Origin: Acetobacteraceae bacterium
Lineage (GTDB): Bacteria; Pseudomonadota; Alphaproteobacteria; Acetobacterales; Acetobacteraceae
DNA: 59,558 bases
Direction of reading: 5' to 3'
Assembly: GCA_022842185.1 (NCBI GenBank)
Contig: JALHQB010000025.1
Span: 1-59,558, forward strand
The position numbers were made by a program, and so were the translations under genes. Numbering within the stretch: position 1 is the first letter of the stretch; the number at the start of each line of letters is the position of its first letter. This document shows positions 18,270 through 27,745 of this stretch, in pieces. Below the pieces are notes generated by a model. The model was not told the DNA's origin. It was given only the letters and a program-made list of their open reading frames with translations, and made no database searches.

Positions 18270-19979
18270 GTGTTCGACTACATCATCGTGGGCGGTGGCT
18301 CAGCCGGCAGCGTGCTCGCGCATCGCCTGTCCACCCCCGGCGCCAACAAGGTGCTGCTGTGCGAGGCCGGCCCCGACACGCCGCCGGGCGAAGAACCCAA
18401 GACCATCCTCGATACCTATCCCGGCCAGGCGTATTTCGACCCGCGCTTCCACTGGACCGAGCTGAAGGTCCGCACCCAGGTCGTGTCCCACAACAACCCC
18501 GGCGCCGACCGGCCGCCGTTGCGCAAGTATGAACAGGCGCGGGTGCTGGGTGGTGGGTCCTCGATCAACGGGCAGATGGCCAATCGCGGTGCGCCGCATG
18601 ACTATGACGAATGGGCCGATCGCGGAGCCGCAGGCTGGAACTGGGATGCGGTGCTGCCGTATTTCAAGAAGGTCGAGCGCGACGTCGATTTCGACAATGA
18701 ATGGCATGGTCGCACGGGGCGCATCCCGGTGCGCCGCATCCCCGAACAGCATTGGTCCCAGCACGCCCGCGCGGCCGGCGAGGCGTTCAAGCAGGCCGGC
18801 TACAAATACCTGCCCGACCAGAACGGCGCCTTCGAGGATGGTTATTTCCCGCTGACGGTGAATCTCGGCGAGAACGCCCGCGTCTCCGCCGCCATCGGCT
18901 ATCTTGATGCCGAGACGCGCAAGCGTCCGAACCTGACCATCTCGACCGAGACGCAGGTGATGGGGCTGATCATCGAGGGCACGCGCTGCGTCGGCATCCG
19001 CGCCCTGGTGAAGGGGCAGGAACAGGAGTTCCGTGGGCGGGTAGTCGTGCTGTCGACCGGCGCGATCCATTCCCCGGCCCATCTGATGCGCGCGGGCATC
19101 GGGCCGGGGGGGCATCTGCGTGACCACGGCATCGGCGTCGTCGCGGACCTGCCGGGGGTGGGGCAGGGGCTGATGGACCATCCGGCCATCTCCCTGTCCT
19201 GCTTCATCAAACCGCAAGCGCGTATCGTCACCGAAGCGACGCGGCGGCACATGCTGCTGGGGCTGCGCTATTCCTCCGGGCTGGAAGGCGCGCCGCAGGG
19301 CGACATGTTCATGTCCGTGGCAAGCAAATCCGCCTGGCATGCGGTGGGCGAGCAGGTCGGTTCCATGCTGACCTGGGTGAACAAGACATACTCCCAGCGT
19401 GGCCAGGTGCGGCTCGTGTCGAATGACTGGCGCACCCATCCGGATGTCGAGTTCAACCTGCTGTCGGACCGGCGCGACCTGGACCGGCTGATGTCGGGCT
19501 TCAAGCTGGCCGCCGCGCTGAACCTGTCCGAACCCATGGCGGCGGTCACCGCCGACCCGTTCCCCGCCTTCTATTCCGACCGCGTCCGGCGGATCGGTGT
19601 GGTGAACACCAAGAACCGCATCCTGACATCCATCATCGCGAAATTCCTCGATGGGCCAGCGGCGCTGCGCCGCGCCTTCATCGACCGCTTCGTCATCGAA
19701 GGCTTCCGCTTCAAGGAAGTGATGGAAAGCGACGACGCGCTGGAGGATTTCATCCGCAAGGGAACCATCGGCGTGTGGCATGCCTCCTGTTCCTGCCGGA
19801 TGGGCGCCGATACCGACCCGATGGCGGTGGTGGATCCTTCCGGCCGGGTTCGCGGGGTGCAAGGGCTTCGGGTTGTCGATGCCTCGGTGTTCCCGGTCGT
19901 GCCCTCGGCCAACACCAACTTCCCGACGCTGATGACGGCGGAAAAGATGGCCGACCACATCCTCGCGGAGGTGGGCTGA
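18270..19979 (+). CDS. GMC-family FAD oxidoreductase (choline dehydrogenase-like)
   Basis: A 569-residue flavoprotein. It opens with the FAD dinucleotide fold FDYIIVGGGSAGSVLAHRLS, then the GMC signature LGGGSSINGQMANRG and second signature STGAIHSPAHLMRAGIGP. The C-terminus has the catalytic His region GVWHASCSCRMG and the NTNFP(T) block. Members oxidise alcohols, choline or sugars. No signal peptide, so probably cytoplasmic or membrane-associated. The GTG at 18270 after CGGGGGAAA is the only start that keeps the FAD fold. The substrate is undetermined. Confidence 0.9.
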   Translation: MFDYIIVGGGSAGSVLAHRLSTPGANKVLLCEAGPDTPPGEEPKTILDTYPGQAYFDPRFHWTELKVRTQVVSHNNPGADRPPLRKYEQARVLGGGSSINGQMANRGAPHDYDEWADRGAAGWNWDAVLPYFKKVERDVDFDNEWHGRTGRIPVRRIPEQHWSQHARAAGEAFKQAGYKYLPDQNGAFEDGYFPLTVNLGENARVSAAIGYLDAETRKRPNLTISTETQVMGLIIEGTRCVGIRALVKGQEQEFRGRVVVLSTGAIHSPAHLMRAGIGPGGHLRDHGIGVVADLPGVGQGLMDHPAISLSCFIKPQARIVTEATRRHMLLGLRYSSGLEGAPQGDMFMSVASKSAWHAVGEQVGSMLTWVNKTYSQRGQVRLVSNDWRTHPDVEFNLLSDRRDLDRLMSGFKLAAALNLSEPMAAVTADPFPAFYSDRVRRIGVVNTKNRILTSIIAKFLDGPAALRRAFIDRFVIEGFRFKEVMESDDALEDFIRKGTIGVWHASCSCRMGADTDPMAVVDPSGRVRGVQGLRVVDASVFPVVPSANTNFPTLMTAEKMADHILAEVG

Positions 19980-20015
19980 CGGCCTCCGGTGCCTCAGAGC
20001 CTGACTTGAAACGCC

Positions 20016-20038
20016 GGCCCCGGCACGCATCCGGGGCC
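20016..20038 (+). terminator. Terminator-like hairpin after the GMC gene
   Basis: Eight-base-pair stem GGCCCCGG / CCGGGGCC with loop CACGCAT, 37 bp after the stop codon; no T-tract. A second hairpin, copy 2 of the 27-bp repeat, follows at 20068. Confidence 0.4.
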
Positions 20039-20067
20039 ACGGTCGTCTCGCGGGCCGAGGCCAGAGG

Positions 20068-20094
20068 TCGAAAGTCGCCTGCGACGGCGTTCGA
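20068..20094 (+). repeat. 27-bp palindromic hairpin, copy 2
   Basis: Imperfect version of the hairpin at 4254-4280: TCGAAAGTCGCC, TGC loop, GACGGCGTTCGA. It differs from copy 1 at three positions. One pair of changes keeps a base pair at the inner stem (C-G to T-A), the third disrupts one. It lies in the 300-bp gap between the GMC gene and the amino-acid binding protein, which otherwise holds no recognisable gene. Confidence 0.6.
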
Positions 20095-20280
20095 GGCAGC
20101 CCCCTGTCGCCGGCCTCGCGGTTCGGTGGCCTGGCTGCGCGTCCTGGGCTGGCTGTGAGCGTGCGATCGCCGCTGCGACGCGTCAGCCCCTTGGCGCCCG
20201 GCCTCTGGCACGGGCATGCTGTCGGGCAAGCCAGCCGGGAAGACGGCGGCTTCATGTCTGGAACCTGGGAGACATCATTG

Positions 20281-21315
20281 ATGACAAGCATCCGTACCCG
20301 CTTTGCCGGCCTGGCGGCCGCGGCGGTCATTGCCGTGGCGGGGCAGGCATCCGCCCAGACCGCCCCACCCGACACCGTTGCCGCCATCCGCGCCCGCGGG
20401 CAGGTGGTCTGCGGCGTGGCGGTGAATGCCCCGGGCTTTGCCCTGCCGGACACGCGCGGCGAATTCCGCGGCCTGGACGTCGATACCTGCCGTGCTGTCG
20501 CCGCGGCGATCCTGGGCGATGCGACCAAGATCCGCTTCGTGCCGAACACCACGGTGCAGCGCTTCCCGATGCTGCAATCCGGCGAGCTCGACATCCTGGT
20601 GCGCAACACGACCTGGTCGATGGCGCGCGAGACTCAGCTCGGCCTGGCCTTCGCCGGCATCAATTTCTATGACGGCCAGGGCTTCATGGTGAAGCGTTCG
20701 TCCGGGGTGACCTCGGCACGGCAGCTGGATGGCGCGACGATCTGCGTGCAGCCGGGCACGACGACGGAACTCAACCTGACCGATTACTTCCGCTCCAACC
20801 GGATGCGCTTCACGCCGGTGGTGATCGAAAGTGCGGAGGAAATCCGCGCCGCCTTCGTGGCCGGGCGCTGCGATGCCTATACCAACGATGCATCCTCGCT
20901 CGCCTCCTTCCGCGCGACGCGCACGACGGATGCGAACGACTTCGTCCTGCTGCCGGAGATCATCTCGAAGGAGCCGCTTGGCCCGGCGGTCCGCAAGGGT
21001 GACTGGCGCTTCTTCGACATCGTGCGCTGGACGCTGTTCGCGCAGATCGCCGCCGAGGAGCTTGGCCTGAACAGCGGCAACATCGAGGAGACCGCGCGCA
21101 CCACGACGAATCCGGACATCATGCGTTTCGTCGGCCGCACCGGTGACCTGGGCCAGTCCATGGGCCTGCCGAACGACTGGGCCGTGCGCGTCATCCGCCA
21201 GGTCGGCAATTACGGTGAGATGTATGAGCGCAACATCACGCCGATCGGCATTCCGCGCGGGGTGAACAATCTGTGGAACAATGGCGGCCTTCACTACGCG
21301 CCGCCGATCCGCTGA
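20281..21315 (+). CDS. Amino-acid ABC transporter substrate-binding protein (AapJ/BztA-like, orphan)
   Basis: A 344-residue periplasmic binding protein with a clear signal peptide (TRFAGLAAAAVIAVAGQASAQ). Blocks VAAIRARGQVVCGVAVNAPGF, FRGLDVDTCRAVAAAILGD, LVRNTTWSMARE and ALEVDAY-like AGRCDAYTNDASSLAS match the general L-amino-acid receptors AapJ/BztA, which use the long DUF-like C-terminal region present here. The AapQMP permease and ATPase genes are not adjacent. ATG 20281 follows GGGAG; an in-frame ATG at 20254 is possible but would put residues before the signal peptide. Confidence 0.87.
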   Translation: MTSIRTRFAGLAAAAVIAVAGQASAQTAPPDTVAAIRARGQVVCGVAVNAPGFALPDTRGEFRGLDVDTCRAVAAAILGDATKIRFVPNTTVQRFPMLQSGELDILVRNTTWSMARETQLGLAFAGINFYDGQGFMVKRSSGVTSARQLDGATICVQPGTTTELNLTDYFRSNRMRFTPVVIESAEEIRAAFVAGRCDAYTNDASSLASFRATRTTDANDFVLLPEIISKEPLGPAVRKGDWRFFDIVRWTLFAQIAAEELGLNSGNIEETARTTTNPDIMRFVGRTGDLGQSMGLPNDWAVRVIRQVGNYGEMYERNITPIGIPRGVNNLWNNGGLHYAPPIR

Positions 21316-21346
21316 TCATGACAGGTGGGGGCGCTTCGCGGCGCCC

Positions 21347-21676
21347 TCACCGCCCCATCAGGTAATCGACGATGCTGCGTCGGGCCGCTTCGTCCCGCAC
21401 ACCGTTCCCGCCCATCCAAAGGCCCGGGAACATCTCCTCCGGATCATCGAGAAATGTGGCGAGACGTTCGGGGGTCCATTGCCCCTGGGCTTCGCGCAGC
21501 GCGGGCGAGTAGTCGAACCCCGGATCGCCCGCGATGCGCCGCCCCGCCAGCCCCGTGAGGTTCGGCCCCGGCCCCGCCGGCGCTGATTCGGCATTGGTGT
21601 GGCACGCCGCACAATGCGCTTCGAATTGGCGCTTCCCGTCCTGCGCTGCCGCCGGCAATGCGACCCAAACCGCCAA
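21347..21676 (-). CDS. Small exported cytochrome c (start unclear)
   Basis: A c-type cytochrome with one haem motif CAACH, preceded by a hydrophobic segment ILALAVWVALPAAAQ that should be its signal peptide, and a C-terminal helix ending EAARRSIVDYLMGR. A Met ligand is plausible in MFPGLWMG. No ATG or GTG opens this frame just before the signal segment; I use TTG at 21676, which leaves a short signal peptide. An ATG at 21701 is in the +1 frame, so a small indel may have broken the true start. It lies about 70 bp downstream of the Vgb-like gene on the same strand; likely periplasmic electron carrier. Confidence 0.7.
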   Translation of the reverse strand: MAVWVALPAAAQDGKRQFEAHCAACHTNAESAPAGPGPNLTGLAGRRIAGDPGFDYSPALREAQGQWTPERLATFLDDPEEMFPGLWMGGNGVRDEAARRSIVDYLMGR

Positions 21677-21789
21677 CGCCAGGATGGCTCCGCCCTTCCA
21701 TTTGGTGCTGCCGCGGTGATAGCCAAAAAAAGGAGGGGGTGCGGGGGAGTTCTCTCCCCCGCTGCTTACTTTGTCCCCCGTCTTGCGCC

Positions 21790-22791
21790 TCACAGCCCGT
21801 ATTCGATCCTCACGATCCGGTCTGTCCCGCTTTCCCCGCCCCAGGCTTCCCCGGCGATGCCGTCCATCTGACGGACGTTGGCGTTCGGGCGGTCGGAGGG
21901 GAATGACAGGAAGGTCTCCGTCAGCGGGTCGAAGCGGACGATCGCGTTCGCCGGGAAGTCGGTGAGCCAGACCTTGTCGGACGGATCGACCCACAGGGAA
22001 TAGGCGCGCGGCCTTTCGCCCGGCAGTTTCCGCACGCCCCAGCGCTGGGTCAGCGGGTCGAAGACCGAGACGTTGCCGCTGTTCCATTCGCTGATCCACA
22101 GCCGGCCCTGGCTGTCGGACCAGACGCGACGCGCGCCCTGGTTCGGTGTCGGTGGTTCGACAATGCGGACGCGGCCGGTGTCGAGGTCTTCGATCTGCGC
22201 CAGGTGGTTGCCGGCGAGGGAGACGTACCAGATTGTGCCCTGGGGCGTGCGGGTAATGCCATAGGCGCCGCGCCCGCGCGGGGCTTCCCAGACGTCCATG
22301 CGTTCGGTCGCGGGCACGAAGCGGCCGTAGAGGCCGTTCTGGCCGGTGAACCAGTAGGTGCCGCTGCTGTCGAAAACGCCGGTGTTGAGGTTGCCGTTGG
22401 GGAAGCGTTCCGGGAGCTTCCATAGCGCCACGCGATGATCGGCGGGGTCGACGCGGGCAATGGCGTTCTGGCCCCCGTCAGTGACCCAGGCGGCGCCGTC
22501 CGGGCCGCGGATGACGCCATGCGGGGCGCTGCCCTGGCCGAGGTTGACGACGCGGATGTCCCCGGTGCGGGGGTTAAGCCGGTTGAGCGTGCCATTGCGC
22601 TGGCCACAGAACCACATCGTGCCATCGCCCGCGGCCGTGATGTCGCGCGATCCCACGCGACCGGACCCTTCGGTCCGGGCATTGAAATACGTGACGCGAT
22701 AACCGGGTGGGGTGGTGGCGTTGGCGGCGCCTGGCAGCAGGGGCGCGGCGGTGGCGCCGGCACCCAGGGCGAGCAGATGGCGGCGAAGCAT
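21790..22791 (-). CDS. Vgb-like beta-propeller lyase/hydrolase
   Basis: A 333-residue exported protein with signal MLRRHLLALGAGATAAPLLPG. The rest is repeated about 40-residue blades with W-x-T/S-D/E and G-x-I-x-R motifs (for example GDGTMWFCGQRNGTLNRLNP, DGAAWVTDGGQNAIARVDP, GTIWYVSLAGNHLAQIE, GRLWISEWNSGNVSVFDP), the seven-blade propeller of virginiamycin B lyase (Vgb) and related periplasmic SMP-30-like proteins. Chromosomal homologues in environmental bacteria are mostly of unknown function, so a resistance role should not be assumed. It may be co-transcribed with the cytochrome c downstream. Confidence 0.82.
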   Translation of the reverse strand: MLRRHLLALGAGATAAPLLPGAANATTPPGYRVTYFNARTEGSGRVGSRDITAAGDGTMWFCGQRNGTLNRLNPRTGDIRVVNLGQGSAPHGVIRGPDGAAWVTDGGQNAIARVDPADHRVALWKLPERFPNGNLNTGVFDSSGTYWFTGQNGLYGRFVPATERMDVWEAPRGRGAYGITRTPQGTIWYVSLAGNHLAQIEDLDTGRVRIVEPPTPNQGARRVWSDSQGRLWISEWNSGNVSVFDPLTQRWGVRKLPGERPRAYSLWVDPSDKVWLTDFPANAIVRFDPLTETFLSFPSDRPNANVRQMDGIAGEAWGGESGTDRIVRIEYGL

Positions 22792-22904
22792 GGGCGGTTC
22801 TCCCTGCAATGTCTGGTGCGTCGTCCTGTCGCACATCTTGGGCGTGGGCCGCCGGTGTGCAAGCGCAATGGCGTGACGACGCGAAGACGCGGCAGGTGGC
22901 TGCG

Positions 22905-23264
22905 TTATCCCGGCGGGGGCGCCACCGGCAGGGCAGGGGTGTAGGGCTCGATCCTGTAGGTCTCCTGCCGCAGGATCGCGACGCGCCCGGTGGCGGCGTG
23001 GCGGGTGGAGCCATCCGGCGCCCGGCCGACGACGTAGCGCCACGCGCCGACCTGTCCTTCCGCGGCAAGACGACGGGCGATGCGCTCCGCCACCGGGCCG
23101 TTGCCGAGCGCGGTCAGTTCGGCGGGCGTCAGGCCGATGATGATCTCATCGCGCTGGGAGACGACGCGAAACAGCAACACCGCCGGGGCTTGGGCGGCGA
23201 CGGGCATGGCGAAGGCGAGTGCCGGCAAGGCGGCCATCGCCAAGCGGCGGGTGGGATGCTGCAT
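22905..23264 (-). CDS. Small exported protein of unknown function
   Basis: A 119-residue protein with a signal peptide (TRRLAMAALPALAFAMPVAAQ, cleavage near AQA). The mature part of about 98 residues has alternating strand-like and helical segments (VLLFRVVSQRDEIIIGLTPAEL, VAERIARRLAAEG) and a proline-rich C-terminus. No family recognised. The ATG at 23264 is preceded by GGAG at 6 nt. It is on the minus strand between the Vgb-like gene and rpoH, 113 bp upstream of the former. Confidence 0.7.
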   Translation of the reverse strand: MQHPTRRLAMAALPALAFAMPVAAQAPAVLLFRVVSQRDEIIIGLTPAELTALGNGPVAERIARRLAAEGQVGAWRYVVGRAPDGSTRHAATGRVAILRQETYRIEPYTPALPVAPPPG

Positions 23265-23345
23265 CGTGATCTCCGGAGGAAGCGACCAGATGCAGTCTTG
23301 CGCGTCGATCACGGCGCCCGCCAGCGATGCGTCTCACACGGCGCA

Positions 23346-23384
23346 CGAAAACGAGAAGGGGCGGCAGGTTGCCCCGCCGCCCCT
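23346..23384 (-). terminator. Intrinsic terminator of rpoH
   Basis: On the minus strand, 23 bp beyond the rpoH stop, stem AGGGGCGGC / GCCGCCCCT (9 bp, 10-nt loop) is followed by TCTCGTTTTC, a T-rich run. Confidence 0.6.
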
Positions 23385-23407
23385 CCGAATACGGGTGCCC
23401 GAAGCGG

Positions 23408-24289
23408 TCAGCCGACCGTCAGGCGCCGTTCCACAACCTGCTGCTTCATCGACTTCTGCAGCTTTTCAAACGCGCGGACCTCGATCTGGCGGACCCGTTC
23501 GCGGCTGATGTTGTACTGCTGCGAGAGTTCCTCGAGCGTGGTCGGCTCCTCCTTCAGGCGCCGTTCGATCAGGATGTGGCGTTCCCGTTCGTTCAGCGTC
23601 TTCAAGGCGCCGGCGAGAAGGTCACGACGGTTGGTCATGTCCTCCCGCTCGGCCAGCTCGCTTTCCTGGCTTTCGCCGTCATCGACCAGCCAATCCTGCC
23701 ACTCGCCTTCGCTGTCGGCCCGGACGGGGGCATTCAGGCTGTGGTCGGGGCTGGCAAGCCGCCGGTTCATCGAGATCACGTCCTGGTTCGGCACCTGGAG
23801 GGCGTGGGCGATCTTCGCCACCTGCTCATCCTTCAGGTCGCCTTCTTCCAGGGCGGACATCTGCGCCTTCAGGCGCCGCAGGTTGAAGAACAGCTTCTTT
23901 TGCGCCGCGGTGGTGCCCATTTTCACGAGCGACCAGGAATGCAGGATGTATTCTTGTATCGCCGCACGAATCCACCACATGGCGTAGGTGGCCAAGCGGA
24001 AGCCGCGCTCCGGGTCGAAGCGCTTCACCGCCTGCATCATGCCGACATTGCCTTCGGAGATCAGTTCGCCGACCGGCAAGCCGTAGCCGCGGTAACCCAT
24101 CGCGATCTTCGCCACCAGGCGCAGGTGGGACGTGACCAGCTTATGCGCGGCCGGTTCGTCGCCCTGGTCCTTCCAGCGGCGGGCGAGGGAGAGTTCTTCT
24201 TCGGGGGCGAGCATCGGAAACTTGCGGATGTCCTGCAGGTAGCGGGACAGGTTTCCTTCGGTCGCCATCGGGATGGCCATGGAAGCCAT
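23408..24289 (-). CDS. rpoH: RNA polymerase heat-shock sigma factor RpoH
   Basis: A 293-residue sigma-32-type factor. Region 2 carries GYGLPVGELISEGNVGMMQA and FDPERGFRLATYAMWWIRAAIQEYI. The RpoH box QKKLFFNLR (residues 130-138) is diagnostic, and region 4 ends with the helix-turn-helix TTLEELSQQYNISRERVRQIE. It directs transcription of chaperone and protease genes. Length is normal and the ATG at 24289 follows a perfect AGGAGG. A strong leader hairpin lies 23 nt upstream of the start (24313-24340). Confidence 0.97.
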   Translation of the reverse strand: MASMAIPMATEGNLSRYLQDIRKFPMLAPEEELSLARRWKDQGDEPAAHKLVTSHLRLVAKIAMGYRGYGLPVGELISEGNVGMMQAVKRFDPERGFRLATYAMWWIRAAIQEYILHSWSLVKMGTTAAQKKLFFNLRRLKAQMSALEEGDLKDEQVAKIAHALQVPNQDVISMNRRLASPDHSLNAPVRADSEGEWQDWLVDDGESQESELAEREDMTNRRDLLAGALKTLNERERHILIERRLKEEPTTLEELSQQYNISRERVRQIEVRAFEKLQKSMKQQVVERRLTVG

Positions 24290-24312
24290 GGTCGATTTGC
24301 CTCCTGGACCGG

Positions 24313-24340
24313 GCGGTCCCCCCGTGACGGCGGGGACCGC
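24313..24340 (-). promoter_or_regulatory. Leader hairpin upstream of rpoH
   Basis: On the minus strand, stem GCGGTCCCC / GGGGACCGC (9 bp, 10-nt loop) ends 23 nt before the rpoH ATG and just upstream of the AGGAGG ribosome-binding site. It does not pair with the ribosome-binding site in the form I can see, so a thermosensor role is only a possibility. Confidence 0.35.
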
Positions 24341-24490
24341 AGACGGTCATGGACTTGGTTTCGTCACGTTCCCTTAGGCCCTGGCCCGGGCCGCCAACCC
24401 CGGTCACGTCGGGGTGGGTCGGAACGGGTGTCTCTGCGGCACCCCTGGGAACTGAACGTAGGACTTTCTATCGCGTTGCACGCCTCGGCA

Positions 24491-24516
24491 CAAGTAAATC
24501 CGACTGCAACAGTCGG
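24491..24516 (-). terminator. Intrinsic terminator of the RluA-type gene
   Basis: Immediately beyond the stop codon of the pseudouridine synthase, on the minus strand, stem CCGACTG / CAGTCGG with a TTG loop is followed by ATTTACTT. Confidence 0.65.
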
Positions 24517-24517
24517 G

Positions 24518-25444
<927 letters not shown>

Positions 25445-25508
25445 GCCGGCGGCCTCCGGCGGCGCGATGGCTTCGGCGTCGTCGGATTGGGTGGATGAGG
25501 GGGTTGGC

Positions 25509-25787
25509 GTGGTTGCGCTCAAGGCTCTGGTGATCGGAATGGGGGTGCTGATCGTGGCAGGCACCGTGGCGCTGGCGGTGGTGCTCGTCCAGCGACTTGG
25601 TGGGGCTTCGGCGGGCAGTGCGACGGCGTCCATGTCCCTGGCGCAACCCGAAGGGGCGCGTATCGCCGGGATTGCAGCTTCGGACAAGGCGATCTCGGTC
25701 TGGGTGGCGCGGCCGGATGGGGAGCGGGTGATCGTGCTGGATCCGACAGGCGCGCGCCGAATCGGCGAGGTCCGGCTGCGCGACTGA
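25509..25787 (+). CDS. DUF6476-family single-pass membrane protein
   Basis: A 92-residue protein with one N-terminal transmembrane helix (LKALVIGMGVLIVAGTVALAVVLVQ) and a short soluble domain ending RIGEVRL-D. It matches the alphaproteobacterial DUF6476 family, which is habitually divergent from an RluA-type synthase, as here. The GTG at 25509 follows a GAGGGGG ribosome-binding site. Function unknown. Confidence 0.75.
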   Translation: MVALKALVIGMGVLIVAGTVALAVVLVQRLGGASAGSATASMSLAQPEGARIAGIAASDKAISVWVARPDGERVIVLDPTGARRIGEVRLRD

Positions 25788-25801
25788 GCGCCGCCGCGGG
25801 G

Positions 25802-25981
25802 ATGGTCCATCACAAGGCCGGATTGCCGAAGAAGACGTGCCTGGCCTGCGGGCGAGGCTTCGCCTGGCGCAAGAAGTGGGCGCTGGTATGGGATGAGGTG
25901 CGGTATTGTTCGCGCGCCTGCCGCGACGGGACGCGCGAGGCGGCGCGACGAAGTTCGGCCGAGGTGAAGAAGGGCGCTTGA
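25802..25981 (+). CDS. DUF2256 small zinc-ribbon-like protein
   Basis: A 59-residue basic protein carrying the DUF2256 signature: KKTCLACGRGFAWRKKW, then WDEVRYCSRACR. Four cysteines in two C-x2-C / C-x3-C pairs should bind zinc. Members are often encoded beside photolyase or cryptochrome genes; none is visible here. ATG at 25802, 14 bp after the DUF6476 stop and 41 bp before tRNA-Glu. Confidence 0.85.
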   Translation: MVHHKAGLPKKTCLACGRGFAWRKKWALVWDEVRYCSRACRDGTREAARRSSAEVKKGA

Positions 25982-26022
25982 TCCCGGCGAGAGGGGGGGC
26001 TAGAAGCGCGCCTCCGGCCAGG

Positions 26023-26098
26023 GTCCCCTTCGTCTAGAGGCCTAGGACACCGCCCTCTCACGGCGGTAACAGGGGTTCGAATCCCCTAGGGGACGCCA
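26023..26098 (+). tRNA. tRNA-Glu (anticodon CTC)
   Basis: A 76-nt cloverleaf: acceptor GTCCCCT / AGGGGAC with discriminator G and encoded CCA, anticodon stem CCGCC / GGCGG around loop CTCTCAC (anticodon CTC), and T-loop GGTTCGAATCC. A weak hairpin CCAGAA / TTCTGG directly after it may end the transcript. It borders the gene-poor region that begins at 26100. Confidence 0.96.
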
Positions 26099-26142
26099 GA
26101 ACACAAGGTTTTCTGGGCGTTTGCTGGCAGTGTAGGCCTCAG

Positions 26143-26164
26143 CCCCCACAATTACCCCCACACA
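26143..26164. repeat. Direct repeat CCCCCACA x2, possible integrase arm sites
   Basis: CCCCCACA occurs twice, separated by ATTA, 45 bp behind the tRNA-Glu gene. On the minus strand this reads TGTGGGGGTAATTGTGGGGG. Such G-run repeats beside a tRNA 3' end resemble arm-type sites of P4-like tyrosine integrases. No integrase gene remains. Confidence 0.4.
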
Positions 26165-26221
26165 GCACTTCCTTCGATGGCTCAAGTTGCATCGCACTGA
26201 TCAGCCGAACCCGGCCTTGCT

Positions 26222-26599
26222 TCACTTCGCGCGGTAGGCAGCACGGGCGGCATCCCACGAGCCTTCGCCTCGGACCAGCAGCCGAATCCGTCGGAGCCAC
26301 GGTTGGCCCCGCGGCGGGTGCCAAGTGACGCCAGCCAGCCAGAGCGCCAGTCCGTTGCCCGAGAGCGGGTCCAGGGTGGTCGGGATGGGCATCAGGGGCG
26401 CGGCGCCGCGCCTTACCACCAGGGCCTCACCGTCAGCTCGAAGGACCAGACCCCGCGTCTCTGTCCAACTGCCCACCGGAGCGCCGCCCATTCCCGTTGT
26501 CGGCACGTACGCAGTGCTTTCGCTGCCTCCACTGGGAAGCCCGTCGCGTCGCACCTCAGGAGGCGCCATCGTAGGTCGCACGGAGCGATGGTCGGGCAT
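26222..26599 (-). CDS. Doubtful hypothetical protein
   Basis: A 125-residue open frame ending in an ordered stretch (LVLRADGEALVVRRG, LALWLAGVTWHPPRG, RRIRLLVRGEGSWDAARAAYRAK) that looks more protein-like than the neighbouring frames. The first 40 residues look random and there is no ribosome-binding site before the ATG. It may be the 3' part of a decayed gene of the former integrated element. No family recognised. Confidence 0.25.
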   Translation of the reverse strand: MPDHRSVRPTMAPPEVRRDGLPSGGSESTAYVPTTGMGGAPVGSWTETRGLVLRADGEALVVRRGAAPLMPIPTTLDPLSGNGLALWLAGVTWHPPRGQPWLRRIRLLVRGEGSWDAARAAYRAK

Positions 26600-27745
26600 G
26601 CCGCTGGCGGGAGCCCAGAAGGACAGAGTCGCGACGCAGTGTGCCAGGCAGAGCGAGAACTGACGGGCTAGACCAAACGGGAGGCGAGGCCGTTGATGTC
26701 AGGACGGTGCCACGGCTTCGGGTGCGCACCCGCGAAGGCTGGCGCACCGGCGGGCTCAAAGCGGGAACAAACGCAATGCCCCCTGTCCGGGGACTGGTGC
26801 GCTACCCCTGGGACGGATAGGGAACAGAGGCCGTGCGCGACGGGATTGCGGAGCGACTTCGGCGCGTGTTGCCTTTCCCTGCGCCGCGTGGGTGACGTGA
26901 CGCTAGGCTCGGACCAAGCAGAGGAGGCGGCAGTGCACACTGGCCCAATCGACGTAGTCAGCTAGGCGGCAGACAGCAGCCGGCGCGAGGCTGCCAACCC
27001 GACCGGCGGGCAGATTGGAAGGGCGAGCACCCCCCCACCTCGAAAGAGGGGGGGAGGGGATCTAGAATGGGTACCCCCGGGAAAATTCACCTCTAACCCC
27101 CCGTCGATGGTGGGCCGTGGCAGCTTCTACGGCCGCGGTGCAGGCGGCAATTCCCACCGCGTCAGCGTGCGTGCCTTGGCCGCTGACGCGGCCGCCCAAC
27201 GCGCCGAGGATCATCGCGTTCCTACACCACGCGATGGATGATCTCTGCGAAGGCGTCTTGGACTTCAGGCGCGCATCACGTCATTGCAGCCACCTCCAGT
27301 CTAGGCGATGTTCTGCATGCTCCGTGCTGGGGAATGTGGTCCCGGCAGTAAAGGTGCGTCACCCTTGCCCTTTGACGCATCCGGGGCATCCTTTCCGTCG
27401 AGTGCTGGATCGTGACACTGGAAGTAGCACCGTCTCACCATCACGGACGAGCGGAGCGGCGCTGCCCGGTTTTCCGAGTTGACCCGAGCATACAGGTGGA
27501 TAGGCGGCTGAGGCCGTTCGGTCGAATTTCCCAGGCGGTAGGTGCGGGCCGGTCGGGATTGCGGTTAGGTCGCGATCAAGTCGTGGGCCCTCCCCGACAT
27601 CGAATAAGGTGAGGAATGCGAAAGCGGGTCTCCCCGGAAGAAAGCAACTCAGATGTCCCGTCAGCCACAGGATGGGACAGCCTCGTCAGTCTTGGCGTGA
27701 GCGATGCGCGACCTTGAGGGTAACTCGCTTCGAGGGTGCGCCCCC

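Larger units (their letters stand above)
26099..27745. other. Gene-poor region behind tRNA-Glu
   Basis: About 1.65 kb between tRNA-Glu and the transposase remnant. No conserved protein could be read on either strand; the open frames are short, overlap in several frames and lack ribosome-binding sites. There are homopolymer C/G runs around 27030-27110. The composition differs from the surrounding tightly packed genes and suggests decayed mobile DNA. One weak candidate gene (26222-26599, minus) is listed separately. Confidence 0.6.

Noticed and set aside
21790..22791. Streptogramin resistance determinant
   Set aside because: The propeller fold is shared by many periplasmic proteins of unknown role; fold alone does not show resistance activity.
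25445..25522. Longer pseudouridine synthase starting at TTG 25522
   Set aside because: The extension is low-complexity, has no ribosome-binding site and overlaps the divergent DUF6476 start; ATG 25444 begins right at the S4 domain.
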